A stretch of DNA of 64,000 nucleotides from an uncultured Pseudoruegeria sp. (GCA_947498155.1 CANMJD010000005.1:124001-188000); one strand, 5' to 3'; shown: positions 33,981 to 43,833, counted from the first letter of the stretch. The notes: generated by a model from the sequence alone, not told the origin. Numbers and translations: made by a program.

Positions 33981-35171
33981 CTATTGCAAATCACCAAAAG
34001 CCTTGTGTAGCCGGTCAATCGCCTCGTGGATATTTGCCCGCGCAGTACCGATGTTAAAGCGCATGAAATGTTCACCCCCCGTGCCCAAGGTATGGCCCGG
34101 CGTCGCGGCGATCTTGGCGGTTTTGTAAATCCGCTTATGCAGTTCTTTGCGGTCCATGCCGGTGTCTTCAAAATCGACCCATGACAAATAGGTCGACTGC
34201 ATCGGCATGGCAGTAATGCCAGGCAGGGTGTTCACCCCGTCGATCAGCAAATCGGCATTACCCTTTAGATACCCGCAAAGCGCATCGACCCAATGGGCGC
34301 CTTCTTCGGAATAAGCTGCTTGGGTCAGAATGACACCAAACAGATTTGGATTGATGTCAAAGCTGCGGTGAAACTTGGCAAAGCGTTTGCGTAATTCGGC
34401 GTCAGGAATAGAGATGCAGCCCGTTCGTGCCCCGGCGATGTTAAAGGTCTTGGAGCCTGAGGTCGCCATGATCAGCCGGTCGATAATCTCGGGCGCGGCG
34501 ACGGGCATCGGGATGTGTTTTTGATCGGGGAATACCAAATCATGGTGAATCTCGTCGGAGACCATCAGAAGATCGTGTTTGATACAAAATGCCGCCAGAT
34601 CCTTTAGCTCCTGATGGGTCCAGACTCTGCCTGCTGGATTATGCGGCGAGCTGATCAGGATCATGCGCTCCTTACCGGTCATCAAAGCCTCATAAGCCTC
34701 AAAATCCATTTCATAAATGCCGCTGCGTTTTGTCAGGGGAAGTTCCGTCAACTGGCGGCCCGTTTTGCCGATTTTTACCGCAAATTCGTGATAGACCGGA
34801 GAGAAGATCGCGACATGATCATCAAGGTCTGTAAAGCATTGAATTGCTGTAGCGATGCCGTGGCCCAAACCGTATGTGGTGAACATCCACGACGGGTCCG
34901 CCGCCCAGCTGTGGCGGGTTTGCATCCAGTTGGCGATGGCGTCGTAATAGGCGGAAGTGCCGGAAAAATAGCCGTAATTGGCAATGTCGAGCTGTCGGTG
35001 TAGCGCGTCCTGCAAAAAAGCCGGTGCAGCGAAATCCATATCCGCGATCCACATGGCAAGACCGTCATTTGGCGAAACGCCAAAGGTGCTTTCCATCCCA
35101 TCCCATTTCGCCGAATTGGTGCCGCGCCGGTCAATGACCGTGTCAAAATCGATGGGGGTATCTAGACTCAT
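33981..35171 (-). CDS. MalY/PatB-type cystathionine beta-lyase
   Basis: A 396-residue fold-type I PLP enzyme. The PLP lysine sits in ATSGSKTFNIAGARTG; SSPHNPAGRVWT and VSDEIHHDLVF are the Asn and Asp contacts, and WIADMDFAAP marks the MalY/PatB group at the N terminus. Members cleave cystathionine or other C-S bonds to give pyruvate, ammonia and a thiol, for example homocysteine. The start at 35171 gives MSLDTPIDFDTVIDRRGTNS, the family N terminus. Divergent from the deformylase gene, monocistronic with its own terminator. Confidence 0.9.
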   Translation of the reverse strand: MSLDTPIDFDTVIDRRGTNSAKWDGMESTFGVSPNDGLAMWIADMDFAAPAFLQDALHRQLDIANYGYFSGTSAYYDAIANWMQTRHSWAADPSWMFTTYGLGHGIATAIQCFTDLDDHVAIFSPVYHEFAVKIGKTGRQLTELPLTKRSGIYEMDFEAYEALMTGKERMILISSPHNPAGRVWTHQELKDLAAFCIKHDLLMVSDEIHHDLVFPDQKHIPMPVAAPEIIDRLIMATSGSKTFNIAGARTGCISIPDAELRKRFAKFHRSFDINPNLFGVILTQAAYSEEGAHWVDALCGYLKGNADLLIDGVNTLPGITAMPMQSTYLSWVDFEDTGMDRKELHKRIYKTAKIAATPGHTLGTGGEHFMRFNIGTARANIHEAIDRLHKAFGDLQ

Positions 35172-35267
35172 ATTTTCGCTCCGTTGATCATTGTTGCCAA
35201 GCTAATCTTTCACACAGGGAGCGCAAGAGCGTTGCACGCGGGCCGCCCTTGTCCTACATGAACGCCC

Positions 35268-35789
35268 ATGAGCATTCGACCGATCCTGATCCACCCCGAC
35301 CCGCGCCTCAAAAAGGTGGCAGATGCCGTTGACGGCGTCTCACCCGAGTTAAAGAAACTTGCCGAGGATATGTTGGAAACCATGTATGACGCGCCCGGCA
35401 TCGGTCTGGCCGCGCCTCAAATTGGAATATCCAAACGCCTGATCGTCATGGATTGCGTCAAAGAAGAAGGCGCCGCCCCGCAGCCGATGGTGATGTTCAA
35501 TCCCGAAGTCAAATGGTCCTCGGAAGAAACCAATGTCTACGAAGAGGGCTGCCTGTCGATTCCCGAGCAATATGCCGAGGTGACCCGCCCGTCTGAGGTC
35601 GAAGTCCATTGGACCGCCCTTGATGGTGCCGCGCAATCGGGTAAATTTGATGAACTCTGGGCCACCTGTGTGCAGCATGAAGTCGACCATTTGGACGGCA
35701 AACTCTTCATCGACTATCTGAAACCGTTGAAACGGCAGATGATCACGCGCAAAATGCAAAAGCTTAAACGCGAGCGGGCCCGCGCATGA
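35268..35789 (+). CDS. def: peptide deformylase
   Basis: Peptide deformylase removes the formyl group from the N-terminal methionine of nascent proteins at the ribosome. The 173-residue protein has all three motifs: GIGLAAPQIG, EGCLSIP (metal-ligand Cys) and QHEVDHLDG (HExxH with both metal His and the catalytic Glu). It is the active enzyme of the pair. It overlaps the second deformylase-like gene by ATGA, and that gene overlaps fmt by ATGA, forming def-def-fmt, a sensible unit because Fmt adds the formyl group that Def removes. Confidence 0.97.
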   Translation: MSIRPILIHPDPRLKKVADAVDGVSPELKKLAEDMLETMYDAPGIGLAAPQIGISKRLIVMDCVKEEGAAPQPMVMFNPEVKWSSEETNVYEEGCLSIPEQYAEVTRPSEVEVHWTALDGAAQSGKFDELWATCVQHEVDHLDGKLFIDYLKPLKRQMITRKMQKLKRERARA

Positions 35790-36289
35790 CCGCGCGCCTC
35801 TGTCTGCATTATCCCGATAAACGTCTGCGCAGCATGGCCGCGCCGGTAGAGGTCATCACCGATGAAATCCGCGCCCATTGGCAGGATATGATCGATACGA
35901 TGGAAGCCATGCCCGGCGTCGGCCTTGGCGCGCCGCAGATCGGGGTGATGTTGCGTCTGGCGGTGGTGGATGCATCCGAGGAACGCGGGCAAGCGGTGTG
36001 TATGGCCAACCCTGAAATCCTCCATGCATCGGCCAAGCTGCGACCTCACGAAGAGGCCAGCCCGAACCTGCCCGGTGTCTCTGCAGTGATCGAACGCCCC
36101 CGTGCGGTGACCGTGCGCTATCTGAATGCCGACGGAGAGATCGAGGAACGTGATTTTGTCAGCCTCTGGGCGACCTCGGTGCAGCACCAGATCGACCATC
36201 TAAACGGCAAGCTGTTTGTCGATCATCTGAAACCGGTAAAACGGCAGATGCTGATTAAAAAATCGCAAAAGCTCAGGAAATCCCGATGA
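35786..36289 (+). CDS. peptide deformylase paralogue with degenerate active site
   Basis: A 167-residue deformylase homologue with [10 protein letters not shown] intact. The second motif reads EASPNLPGV where EGCLSxP is expected, so the metal-binding Cys is lost. The third reads QHQIDHLNG, with Gln in place of the catalytic Glu of HExxH. Both metal His remain. It is therefore probably not a deformylase, yet the frame is intact and coupled both sides, so it is kept. It could bind formyl-peptides, regulate Def, or act in a complex. From memory similar tandem pairs occur in alphaproteobacteria. Confidence 0.88.
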   Translation: MTARLCLHYPDKRLRSMAAPVEVITDEIRAHWQDMIDTMEAMPGVGLGAPQIGVMLRLAVVDASEERGQAVCMANPEILHASAKLRPHEEASPNLPGVSAVIERPRAVTVRYLNADGEIEERDFVSLWATSVQHQIDHLNGKLFVDHLKPVKRQMLIKKSQKLRKSR

Positions 36290-37185
36290 GAATTGTCTTT
36301 ATGGGCACACCGGATTTTTCGGTGCCGGTCTTGCAGGCGCTTGTGGATGCGGGTCATGACATCGCCTGTGTCTACTGCCAGCCCCCGCGTCCGGCTGGGC
36401 GCGGCAAAAAAGACCGTCTGACACCGGTTCATGCCCATGCTGAAACCCTCGGATTGCCGGTTCGCCATCCCACCAGCCTGAAAACCGCCGAAGCACAGGC
36501 TGCGTTCGCGGCGTTGAACGCCGATGTTGCTGTGGTTGTGGCCTATGGGCTGATTCTGCCGCAGGCGATTCTGGATGCGCCCGCCAAGGGTTGTCTGAAC
36601 ATCCACGCCTCGCTGTTGCCGCGTTGGCGCGGTGCCGCGCCGATTCATCGTGCGATCATGGCTGGCGATACGCAAACCGGTGTCTGCATCATGCAGATGG
36701 ACGCAGGACTGGATACTGGCGATGTTCTGGCGCGCAAATCCACCCCCATTGCCGCCGAAGAGACCACAGCCGTCCTGCACGACCGGCTTTCCCTGCTGGG
36801 GGCGAGTGAAATTACGTCCGCCCTGGCCCAGCTAGGGACCCTGACTCCGGTGCCGCAGGCGGCCGAGGGCGTAACCTATGCTCATAAAATCGATAAGGCC
36901 GAGGCCCGCATCGACTGGTCCCAACCGGCTGAAATCATCGACCGTAAAATCCGCGGTTTGTCGCCTTTTCCCGGTGCGTGGTGCCAAAGCGGTGACGAGC
37001 GTTTAAAACTGCTGGCCAGCCGCCTTGCAGAGGGGCAGGGCCCTGCGGGCACGGTGCTTGACGGGTTGACCATCGCCTGCGGTTCCGGCGCGGTAGAGGT
37101 CCTGAAAGCCCAGCGTCACGGAAAACGCGCGATGGAAACAGCCGAACTGCTGCTCGGCTTTACACCGGTTTCCCCCCTAAGCTGA
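36286..37185 (+). CDS. fmt: methionyl-tRNA formyltransferase
   Basis: Fmt formylates initiator Met-tRNA with 10-formyl-tetrahydrofolate. The 299-residue protein has the N-terminal [19 protein letters not shown], and the catalytic motif [17 protein letters not shown] with Asn and His. [11 protein letters not shown] holds the catalytic Asp, and the C-terminal OB-like tRNA-binding domain contains [14 protein letters not shown] and [11 protein letters not shown]. The ATG overlaps the def paralogue stop. It ends just before a dispersed repeat copy. Confidence 0.97.
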   Translation: MRIVFMGTPDFSVPVLQALVDAGHDIACVYCQPPRPAGRGKKDRLTPVHAHAETLGLPVRHPTSLKTAEAQAAFAALNADVAVVVAYGLILPQAILDAPAKGCLNIHASLLPRWRGAAPIHRAIMAGDTQTGVCIMQMDAGLDTGDVLARKSTPIAAEETTAVLHDRLSLLGASEITSALAQLGTLTPVPQAAEGVTYAHKIDKAEARIDWSQPAEIIDRKIRGLSPFPGAWCQSGDERLKLLASRLAEGQGPAGTVLDGLTIACGSGAVEVLKAQRHGKRAMETAELLLGFTPVSPLS

Positions 37186-37199
37186 TTTCAGTTTGACGA

Positions 37200-37218
37200 A
37201 AATATCCCCGCCGGAGGC
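37200..37218 (-). repeat. dispersed repeat copy after fmt
   Basis: Core AAATATCCCCGCCGGAGGC, 14 bases after the fmt stop; read on the minus strand it continues TCGTCAAACTGAAAT, the GTCAAA subtype. Confidence 0.7.
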
Positions 37219-37284
37219 TAGAAAACTCTGGTGCTGCAGGGGGTTTTGCGCAACGCTTGCATCAAAGCTAACCAGAGGTTCACA

Positions 37285-37524
37285 ATGTCCGTTCTTGTTC
37301 TTTTGATCGTCGGCGCCGCCGCCGGTTTTCTGGCCACCCGTATGATGGATATAGAAGCCAGCGTGCCGGTCACCATCGCCATTGGGGTCATCGGCGCTTT
37401 GGTCGGCGGGTTGATCCTGCGCATGCTTTTGGCCGCATTCGGGATGTTGTCTGGTTTTCTGGGCGCGGTCTTAGGCGCGCTGCTGCTGATCTGGTTGTTC
37501 CAGAAATACGGCTCTAAATCCTAA
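37285..37524 (+). CDS. small multi-helix membrane protein
   Basis: A 79-residue, strongly hydrophobic protein: three membrane helices separated by MMDIEAS and by short Gly/Leu stretches, with GVIGALVGGLIL. It resembles the YeaQ/GlsB small-membrane-protein type (three helices, Gly-rich), but this is a weak resemblance. The ATG at 37285 (MSVLVLLIVGAA) has AGAGG 6 bases upstream; the open frame upstream is not coding. Its stop overlaps the TRIC gene stop by 4 bases (convergent). Confidence 0.65.
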   Translation: MSVLVLLIVGAAAGFLATRMMDIEASVPVTIAIGVIGALVGGLILRMLLAAFGMLSGFLGAVLGALLLIWLFQKYGSKS

Positions 37525-38144
37525 ACTTTCGGCGGCCGCGCCTTATAGACCGGCAGCTTCCAGCCAAATGCGATGCTGCCCGCGCGCAGCACAAAGGTCA
37601 AAACCGCCGCCGCGCTCATGCCAATAGAGAGCGGCGCGCCCATCCACAAAAGAACGACACCGGCCAAAGCACCGCTAAAACAGGCGGTGGCATAAATCTC
37701 GCCCTGGCTTAGGACGAGCGGCACCTCATTGGCGACAACATCACGCATCAAGCCCCCCAAGGTGCCGGTGACAATGCTCATCACAACAATAATCGGCGCA
37801 GAATAGCCAAGGGTTTGCGTCGTCCCGAACCCGACGGCCACTGCCACGGACAGGGCAATCGCGTCCAGCCAGACAATCCATGTTTTGCGGCTGTCGACCA
37901 AATGGGCGGTTAAATAAACCAAAACTGCTGCCGCCATGGCCACCGCCAGATAGCTCGGGCTGCCGATCCAGAACACCGGATCGCGGTTCAACAGCAAATC
38001 GCGCACCGTACCGCCGCCCACGGCTGTCAGCACACCCAGAAAGACAAAGCCGACAATATCAAGCTGCGCGCGACTGGCGACCAAGGCCCCGGTCAGGGCA
38101 AAGACAAATACCGAGGTCAAATCCAGCAGGGCAAATCCGGTCAT
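37521..38144 (-). CDS. TRIC/UPF0126-family membrane channel protein
   Basis: A 207-residue inner-membrane protein with two repeats of three helices and a seventh helix. Each repeat carries a glycine-rich motif: [20 protein letters not shown] in the first and [19 protein letters not shown] in the second, the hallmark of the prokaryotic TRIC cation-channel family (formerly UPF0126). Bacterial members conduct potassium or sodium. It overlaps rnhA by ATGA and is the last gene of a minus-strand group with a methyltransferase and ispH. Confidence 0.9.
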   Translation of the reverse strand: MTGFALLDLTSVFVFALTGALVASRAQLDIVGFVFLGVLTAVGGGTVRDLLLNRDPVFWIGSPSYLAVAMAAAVLVYLTAHLVDSRKTWIVWLDAIALSVAVAVGFGTTQTLGYSAPIIVVMSIVTGTLGGLMRDVVANEVPLVLSQGEIYATACFSGALAGVVLLWMGAPLSIGMSAAAVLTFVLRAGSIAFGWKLPVYKARPPKV

Positions 38145-38614
38145 TCCACCGCCTTGGTTTTTTTCGGCTTGAACGGTGCCATGCCGGCACGGGCCAGTTC
38201 ATCCGCCTTTTCGTTTTCCGGATGGCCCGCATGGCCCTTTACCCATTCCCAGGTGACCTGATGACGGGCTTGTGCGGCGTCCAGCCTGCGCCAGAGGTCC
38301 TCGTTCTTGACCGGCTTGCGGGTTGAGGTTTTCCAGCCGTTCTTCTTCCAGCCGAACATCCATTGGGTGATGCCGCCTTTGACATAGGCACTATCGGTGA
38401 CAACGGTCAGCGTGCTGGGCCGTTCCAGCGCCTCCAGCGCGTGGATCGCGGCCAGAAGCTCCATGCGGTTATTGGTTGTCTCGGCTTCCCCGCCTTTCAA
38501 CTCGCGGGTCTTAACCACCTCTGCACCTTGGCGCGCGATCAGCAAAGCCCCCCAGCCTCCGGGACCGGGATTGCCCGAACAGGCCCCGTCGGTATAGGCA
38601 AACAGCTCAGCCAT
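38141..38614 (-). CDS. rnhA: ribonuclease HI
   Basis: RNase HI degrades RNA in RNA-DNA hybrids, as in R-loops and primers. The 157-residue protein has the catalytic Asp in [16 protein letters not shown], Glu in [12 protein letters not shown], Asp in [11 protein letters not shown] and the last Asp in [10 protein letters not shown]. Basic handle residues [14 protein letters not shown] are present. It overlaps the methyltransferase by 8 bases and the TRIC gene by ATGA. Length and order are normal. Confidence 0.97.
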   Translation of the reverse strand: MAELFAYTDGACSGNPGPGGWGALLIARQGAEVVKTRELKGGEAETTNNRMELLAAIHALEALERPSTLTVVTDSAYVKGGITQWMFGWKKNGWKTSTRKPVKNEDLWRRLDAAQARHQVTWEWVKGHAGHPENEKADELARAGMAPFKPKKTKAVE

Positions 38615-39194
38615 GGGCGATGATCAGCGCAAAGCCGGAATAGGCACCGGCAAGGCCGCTGCCATAGCCGGTGGTGGTGGATACAAGGGTAAAACCTGTG
38701 TTGTGCAAGGCGTCTTCCAGTTCTTCTAGGCTGTAGTAGGCATAAAACCTGCCAATTTCGTCGCGATGTTCTCCGGTGCCGGTTTTCATGCCTAAAAACA
38801 GGACGCCACCGGCTTTCAAAGCACGCTTAACGGCCTTTAGGTGGCGGGGAAAGTCGGTTTTCGGTGCATGCAACAGGGAAAAACTCGCATAGATCGCATC
38901 ATAGCTGTCCTGCGCGTCCAGATCATCAAAAGTGCCAAGATGTGCATCCACGCCATTGGCGCGGGCGTGGTCGACAAAGGCTTGCGTTGCATCCAAGGCC
39001 CGCACCTTTAATCCCTGTCGCATCAGAAAAAGACTGTCTGACCCCGGTCCGGCTCCTAAATCCAGGACCTGCCCTCCGGCAGGAATAAGATCGACAAAGG
39101 CCTGACGCGCCTGAATTTGTTCTTCGGGCAGCGGGATCGCCAGATAACTGTCGAGCGCGCCAGCATAGACGTCAATGGTTTCGGGATCGACCAT
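38607..39194 (-). CDS. class I SAM-dependent methyltransferase
   Basis: A 195-residue Rossmann methyltransferase. SAM-binding motif I is [15 protein letters not shown], then [23 protein letters not shown] and the post-I region [15 protein letters not shown]. Substrate unknown; similar small enzymes methylate metabolites, tellurite or thiol-containing compounds. The ATG overlaps the ispH stop (TGATG) and the gene overlaps rnhA by 8 bases, so expression is tied to both. I cannot assign a pathway. Confidence 0.88.
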   Translation of the reverse strand: MVDPETIDVYAGALDSYLAIPLPEEQIQARQAFVDLIPAGGQVLDLGAGPGSDSLFLMRQGLKVRALDATQAFVDHARANGVDAHLGTFDDLDAQDSYDAIYASFSLLHAPKTDFPRHLKAVKRALKAGGVLFLGMKTGTGEHRDEIGRFYAYYSLEELEDALHNTGFTLVSTTTGYGSGLAGAYSGFALIIAHG

Positions 39195-40144
39195 CAGGCC
39201 GGAATGCGCAGCACGCGCGGGACTTTGAATTCAACGTTTTCCTCGGCGGTTTCCACCAATTCCACGGTTACATCATAGCGGTCCCTAAAGGCATCCACAA
39301 CTTCGTTGACCAATATCTCCGGTGCCGAAGCTCCGGCGGTCAGACCCAGTGAAGTGATGCCCTCCAACGCGCGCCAGTCGATGTCTTTGGCCCGTTGTAC
39401 AAGCTGGGAATATTTGCAACCTGCCGCCGCCCCGACCTCGACCAAGCGTTTGGAGTTCGACGAATTCGGTGCGCCGATCACAAGAATTGCATCACAGTTG
39501 CCCGCCATTTCCTTGACCGCGTGCTGGCGGTTGGTGGTGGCGTAGCAGATGTCTTCCTTATGGGGGCCGACAATGGCGGGAAAGCGCGCTTTCAGTGCGT
39601 CAACCACATTGGCCGTATCATCAATCGACAGGGTGGTCTGGGTGATATAGGCCAGCTTGCTTTCGTCGCGTACCGAAAGGTTTGCCACGTCTTCAGGGGT
39701 TTCCACCAACAGGACTTCGCCCTCGGGCAACTGGCCCATGGTGCCAACGGTTTCAGGGTGCCCCTCATGGCCGATCATCACCATTTGCAGACCGTTTTCG
39801 TGGTGGCGTTCGGCTTCGATATGGACCTTGGACACCAACGGGCAGGTGGCATCAACATAGATCATTTCGCGCGCTTCAGCAGCGGCGGGCACCGATTTGG
39901 GCACCCCGTGGGCCGAAAAGATCACGGGTCGGTCCGGTGGACATTCGTCCAGTTCCTCGACAAAGACCGCGCCTTTATCGCGCAGGCCATCGACGACGAA
40001 TTTATTATGCACGATTTCATGGCGAACAAAGACCGGCGCGCCCCATTTTTCGAGGGCCAGTTCCACAATTTTAATGGCCCGCACAACGCCCGCACAAAAC
40101 CCGCGCGGCGCGGCAAGGTAAAGGGTCAAAGGTGGTTTGCTCAT
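39194..40144 (-). CDS. ispH: 4-hydroxy-3-methylbut-2-enyl diphosphate reductase
   Basis: IspH (LytB) is the last enzyme of the MEP isoprenoid pathway, an iron-sulphur protein making IPP and DMAPP. The 316-residue protein has all three cluster cysteines: [24 protein letters not shown] and [10 protein letters not shown]. The [14 protein letters not shown] and [10 protein letters not shown] motifs also fit. The start at 40144 ([16 protein letters not shown]) is preferred for its AGGA about 8 bases upstream over an ATG eight codons earlier. It leads the group ispH-methyltransferase-rnhA-TRIC. Confidence 0.97.
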   Translation of the reverse strand: MSKPPLTLYLAAPRGFCAGVVRAIKIVELALEKWGAPVFVRHEIVHNKFVVDGLRDKGAVFVEELDECPPDRPVIFSAHGVPKSVPAAAEAREMIYVDATCPLVSKVHIEAERHHENGLQMVMIGHEGHPETVGTMGQLPEGEVLLVETPEDVANLSVRDESKLAYITQTTLSIDDTANVVDALKARFPAIVGPHKEDICYATTNRQHAVKEMAGNCDAILVIGAPNSSNSKRLVEVGAAAGCKYSQLVQRAKDIDWRALEGITSLGLTAGASAPEILVNEVVDAFRDRYDVTVELVETAEENVEFKVPRVLRIPA

Positions 40145-40364
40145 ATCGTTCAATCCTGCTGTCGTCACGGCAAGATGTAGCCCCTTTGCGCGTCAGCGCC
40201 AAGGCAATACCCTGTATTGAATGCCCAGATCGGTAAGACTTTGCCAAACCGCGACATTTCACGTCGTGATCTTACAGGCAGGCGGAGCATTGCACGGCAA
40301 ACTGGTCTGGACCATTGGGCGGCACCGCGCAATAAAGCTTTTTAGAATGCCGGATGGGGGATGT

Positions 40365-41573
40365 ATGGGACGCGTTGTTGTTATTGGGGCCGGCCAGGCC
40401 GGTGCGACGCTTGTCGCAAAGCTGCGCAATCTGGGATGCACAGATGAGATCGTCATGATTGGCGAAGAACCCGCGCTGCCCTATCAGCGCCCGCCGCTGT
40501 CCAAGGCCTATCTGCTGGGAGAGATGACCCAAGATCGCCTGTATCTGCGCCCGCAGTCTTTCTATGACGATAACAATATCATTTTGCGCACTGATACCCG
40601 TGTCGAGGCAATCGACCCCGCCGCCAAAGAAGTGCGGATCGGCGGGACGGCTCTGGGGTATGACCACCTTGTTTTGACCACCGGATCGATCCCCCATCGG
40701 TTGCCGCCACAGATCGGCGGGGATTTGGGCGGGGTTTATACCGTGCGCAGCCTGTCGGATGTTGACAGCATGGCGTCTGAATTTGTCGACGGGCGACGGG
40801 TTTTGATCGTAGGCGGCGGTTATATCGGCCTAGAGGCCGCAGCGGTGGCCGCTAAAAAAGGTCTGAACGTCACTTTGGTTGAAAGGGCTGACCGGATTTT
40901 GCAACGGGTCGCCGCACCGGAGACGTCCGATTTTTTCCGCGCCCTGCATCAAGACCACGGTGTTGATATCCGCGAAGGCGTGGGGCTTCAGCGTTTATCC
41001 GGAGATCAGCGCGTGACCTCGGCAGAGCTGAGCGACGGCTCAAAGATGGCGGTTGATTTTGTGCTGGTCGGGGTCGGCATCCGTCCGGCCACCGATTTGG
41101 CGCAGGCCGCGGGGCTGACCATTGAAAACGGCATTAAGACCGACGCTTTTGGCCGCACCTCTGATGCTGCGATCTGGGCCGCCGGAGATTGCACGTCCTT
41201 TCCGCACCAAGGCTGGCGCATCCGGTTGGAAAGTGTGCCTAACGCCATTGATCAGGCCGAGGTTGTGGCCGCAAACATCATGGGGCAGGAGGTCACGTAT
41301 CAGGCGACACCGTGGTTCTGGTCGGATCAGTATTCGGTCAAACTCCAGATCACCGGTCTGAACAGCGGCTATGACAGCGTGATCACCCGCGTTGGCGCAA
41401 AACCCGGGACCCAATCGCATTGGTATTACAGCGGCGATCAATTGCTCAGCGTGGATGCGTTGAATGATCCGCGATCCTATATGGTGGCCAAAAAGGTACT
41501 GGATGCGGGCAAAAACATTCCCAAATCAGCCGCCGCAGACCCCGAGGCCGATTTGAAACCCTTTATGCGCTAA
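40365..41573 (+). CDS. FAD/NAD(P)-dependent ferredoxin reductase-type oxidoreductase
   Basis: A 402-residue flavoprotein of the ferredoxin/rubredoxin/putidaredoxin reductase group (two dinucleotide-binding domains plus a C-terminal reductase domain). FAD motif VVIGAGQAGATLVAKLR at the start, PYQRPPLSKAYLLGEM, NAD motif VLIVGGGYIGLEAAAVA, and the FAD-closing AIWAAGDCTSFPHQ are visible. The ATG at 40365, after a GGGGG stretch, is chosen; a longer start would add an unrelated N terminus. No ferredoxin or P450 gene adjoins it, so its partner is unknown. It is followed by an alpha/beta hydrolase 12 bases away. Confidence 0.88.
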   Translation: MGRVVVIGAGQAGATLVAKLRNLGCTDEIVMIGEEPALPYQRPPLSKAYLLGEMTQDRLYLRPQSFYDDNNIILRTDTRVEAIDPAAKEVRIGGTALGYDHLVLTTGSIPHRLPPQIGGDLGGVYTVRSLSDVDSMASEFVDGRRVLIVGGGYIGLEAAAVAAKKGLNVTLVERADRILQRVAAPETSDFFRALHQDHGVDIREGVGLQRLSGDQRVTSAELSDGSKMAVDFVLVGVGIRPATDLAQAAGLTIENGIKTDAFGRTSDAAIWAAGDCTSFPHQGWRIRLESVPNAIDQAEVVAANIMGQEVTYQATPWFWSDQYSVKLQITGLNSGYDSVITRVGAKPGTQSHWYYSGDQLLSVDALNDPRSYMVAKKVLDAGKNIPKSAAADPEADLKPFMR

Positions 41574-41585
41574 AAGGATACGCTG

Positions 41586-42386
41586 ATGAACGATCTGGAC
41601 ATCGCCTATGCCAACGCCGATTTTATTCCTGATGCCGATCTCTACCCGCCGCGCTGGGAGGAAGCGGCCCGTGAATGGCGCGAGATTGAGTCCGCAGTTG
41701 GCCGCGCACGGCTGAACATTCCCTATGGCGAAAAGGCGCGTAACAGATTTGATCTGTTTTTGCCCGCCGGTCGGCCTGACGGGGTGATGATCTTTGTCCA
41801 TGGCGGCTATTGGCGGCGGTTTGACAATAAATATTGGTCGCATTTTGCCGCCGGTGCCACGGCGCGGGGCTGGGCGGTGGCGATGCCGGCCTATTCGCTC
41901 GCGCCCGACGTCCGCATCTCGGACATTACTGCTGAAATCAGCCAAGCCGTGAGCCTGATCGCCGCACAGGTCGCTGGACCGATTGTCTTGACGGGGCATT
42001 CGGCGGGGGGGCATCTGGTGGCACGGATGCTGTGCAAGGATGTGTCGCTCGCGCCCGAGGTGGCTGCACGGATCACAAGGGTGGTGCCGATCTCTCCGGT
42101 GTCGGATTTGCGCCCGCTGACGGGGACTGCCATGAACGCCGAATTACAACTCGATGAAGCAGAGGCCGCTGCCGAAAGCCCGATCTTGCAGGCACCACAA
42201 GCGTGCCCTGTGACAGTCTGGGTTGGTGCCGAAGAGCGTCCGGTGTTTCTGGATCAGGCCCGATGGCTGGCGGAGGCATGGCCAGAGGCGGTCCTGCATG
42301 TCGATCCGGGGCGGCATCATTTTGATGTGATTGACGGGTTAACCGACCCCAAAAGCGCGCTGATGACGGCGATTCTTGGCGCTTAA
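41586..42386 (+). CDS. alpha/beta hydrolase, kynurenine-formamidase-like
   Basis: A 266-residue alpha/beta-hydrolase with the oxyanion motif VHGGYWRRFDNKYW, the nucleophile elbow GHSAGGHL, and catalytic Asp/His near the C terminus (ERPVFLDQ and DPGRHHFDVI). The HGGYW motif is seen in arylformamidase and hormone-sensitive-lipase-like enzymes, so a formamidase or esterase role is likely. It lies 12 bases after the reductase and is probably co-transcribed with it. Ten bases separate it from the convergent DmpA-family gene. Confidence 0.85.
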   Translation: MNDLDIAYANADFIPDADLYPPRWEEAAREWREIESAVGRARLNIPYGEKARNRFDLFLPAGRPDGVMIFVHGGYWRRFDNKYWSHFAAGATARGWAVAMPAYSLAPDVRISDITAEISQAVSLIAAQVAGPIVLTGHSAGGHLVARMLCKDVSLAPEVAARITRVVPISPVSDLRPLTGTAMNAELQLDEAEAAAESPILQAPQACPVTVWVGAEERPVFLDQARWLAEAWPEAVLHVDPGRHHFDVIDGLTDPKSALMTAILGA

Positions 42387-42395
42387 GGTCGGGGT

Positions 42396-43409
42396 TTAAC
42401 GGCCAAACCTCTCTTGCCAGCATGGCGGCATCCCGCCTTCGCCGGGTTCGGCATGATAGACCCCGCGCGCAATGGCCCGCGCCACACAGAGCGCGGCTGC
42501 ATGGCCCAACAGGATCGGGTCCATGACCTCATCGACCAAGGGGCGTTGATCGGTGGAAACAGCAAAAATAAGATCGCCGTCAAAAGGCGTATGCGCCGGA
42601 TAAAGTGCCCGCGCGATGCCGTCATGGGCTGCGGTTGCCATGCGTTGCGCCTGCGCTTGGGTGAGCTGCGCATCGGTCGCAACGATGCCGATTGTGGTGT
42701 TGCCCGAAGGCCCGCCCTTAAGCTGCGGCAGGGTCATCGGATCGAAATCCTGCTCTGCGGCTGTGCCATATCCACCGAACTCGGCCTCTATTTCAAAGGG
42801 CGCAGCCCAGAAATGCGGGCTTGCGTCAACCGTGGCGCTGCCCAAAGCATTCACCGCCATCATCGCCCCAACGGTATGCCCTGATGGCAGAACAACCGAC
42901 GTCGAGCCAAGCCCGCCGCGCAAATCCGCCGTGGTCGCGCCATATCCGGCCCCCACAGTGCCAAGCGCGAAAGCATCGCTGGCCTGTGTCAGGGCCGCAG
43001 CCCCCAGCGCGGCATAGGGGTTTTGATCCCAGTTTTTATCGCCGCCGTTGGTCAGATCAAACAGAATCGCGGCGGGCACGATCGGCACGCGCTGATCGCC
43101 GACAAGAAACCCCTTGCCTGCGGCACGCAGTTGATCCGCCACCCCCGATGCCGCGTCCAGTCCGAAGGCCGATCCGCCCGCCAGCACAAGGGCGTCGGCC
43201 TGCTGCACGGTTTTATCCGGGGCCAGAAGCTCGGTGTCGCGCGTGCCCGGCGCACCCCCCATGATATGGACGGCGGCGGTCAAGGGGGTGCGCGCCAACA
43301 GAACCGAGGCGCCGGAACGCAGAGCAGGATCATCGGCGTGCCCGACGGAAATTCCGGCGACATCGGTGATCAGGTTGCGTGGACCGGGGCGAAGTTTGTC
43401 TGGTGTCAT
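42396..43409 (-). CDS. P1/DmpA-family aminopeptidase
   Basis: A 337-residue member of the DmpA/OAT-like Ntn-type peptidase family (peptidase family S58). The N terminus has the usual NLITDVAGISVGHADD, followed by GGAPGTRDTELL and LVLAGGSAFGLDAASGV. The self-cleavage site and nucleophile lie around GNTTIGIVATDA (Thr after Asn-Thr), as in DmpA. It would hydrolyse L- or beta-aminoacyl peptides. The ATG at 43409 follows a divergent gap of 150 bases to the next membrane-protein gene. Confidence 0.9.
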   Translation of the reverse strand: MTPDKLRPGPRNLITDVAGISVGHADDPALRSGASVLLARTPLTAAVHIMGGAPGTRDTELLAPDKTVQQADALVLAGGSAFGLDAASGVADQLRAAGKGFLVGDQRVPIVPAAILFDLTNGGDKNWDQNPYAALGAAALTQASDAFALGTVGAGYGATTADLRGGLGSTSVVLPSGHTVGAMMAVNALGSATVDASPHFWAAPFEIEAEFGGYGTAAEQDFDPMTLPQLKGGPSGNTTIGIVATDAQLTQAQAQRMATAAHDGIARALYPAHTPFDGDLIFAVSTDQRPLVDEVMDPILLGHAAALCVARAIARGVYHAEPGEGGMPPCWQERFGR

Positions 43410-43559
43410 GGTGGAACCAAATATTGCGAATTACCTGCGCACCCTAGGATTACAACAGGTTTTGGCAAAGGGATTTAGCTGGTTCTTTCCAGAGAATTTT
43501 GGCAAAACCGGCGAAAGAGTCTTATCTATTGACCAGAAGTAACGATAGGGAAGCCGAAA

Positions 43560-43826
43560 ATGGTTGCATTGGTGCGGCTCGGTCTGCTGGGGGCGGTTGT
43601 CCTGACGGTGGTTTATGTCATCGTATCCCTGTATTCCCGTTCTGTACGGCGCGGCAAACTGGAACAAGAATTCGATCAGTCAGAAATGACAGGGGACCGG
43701 GATGACTTTATTGCACAGGGCTTGGCCCAATATGAGAAATCCCTGCGCCGCAAGCTGATCCTGCTGGTCTATGTGATCCCTGTTTTGCTTGTCTGCGCAC
43801 TGGTCTATGTCGTGAATTTTATGTGA
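43560..43826 (+). CDS. small two-helix membrane protein upstream of DUF1523 gene
   Basis: An 88-residue protein with two membrane helices (about residues 6-25 and 65-86) joined by a charged, helical middle (YSRSVRRGKLEQEF to EKSLRRKL). I do not recognise a family. It begins right after an AGGGAAG ribosome-binding site, and its stop is 7 bases before the DUF1523 gene, so the two are co-transcribed and the products may interact in the inner membrane. Confidence 0.72.
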   Translation: MVALVRLGLLGAVVLTVVYVIVSLYSRSVRRGKLEQEFDQSEMTGDRDDFIAQGLAQYEKSLRRKLILLVYVIPVLLVCALVYVVNFM

Positions 43827-43833
43827 GGAACAC

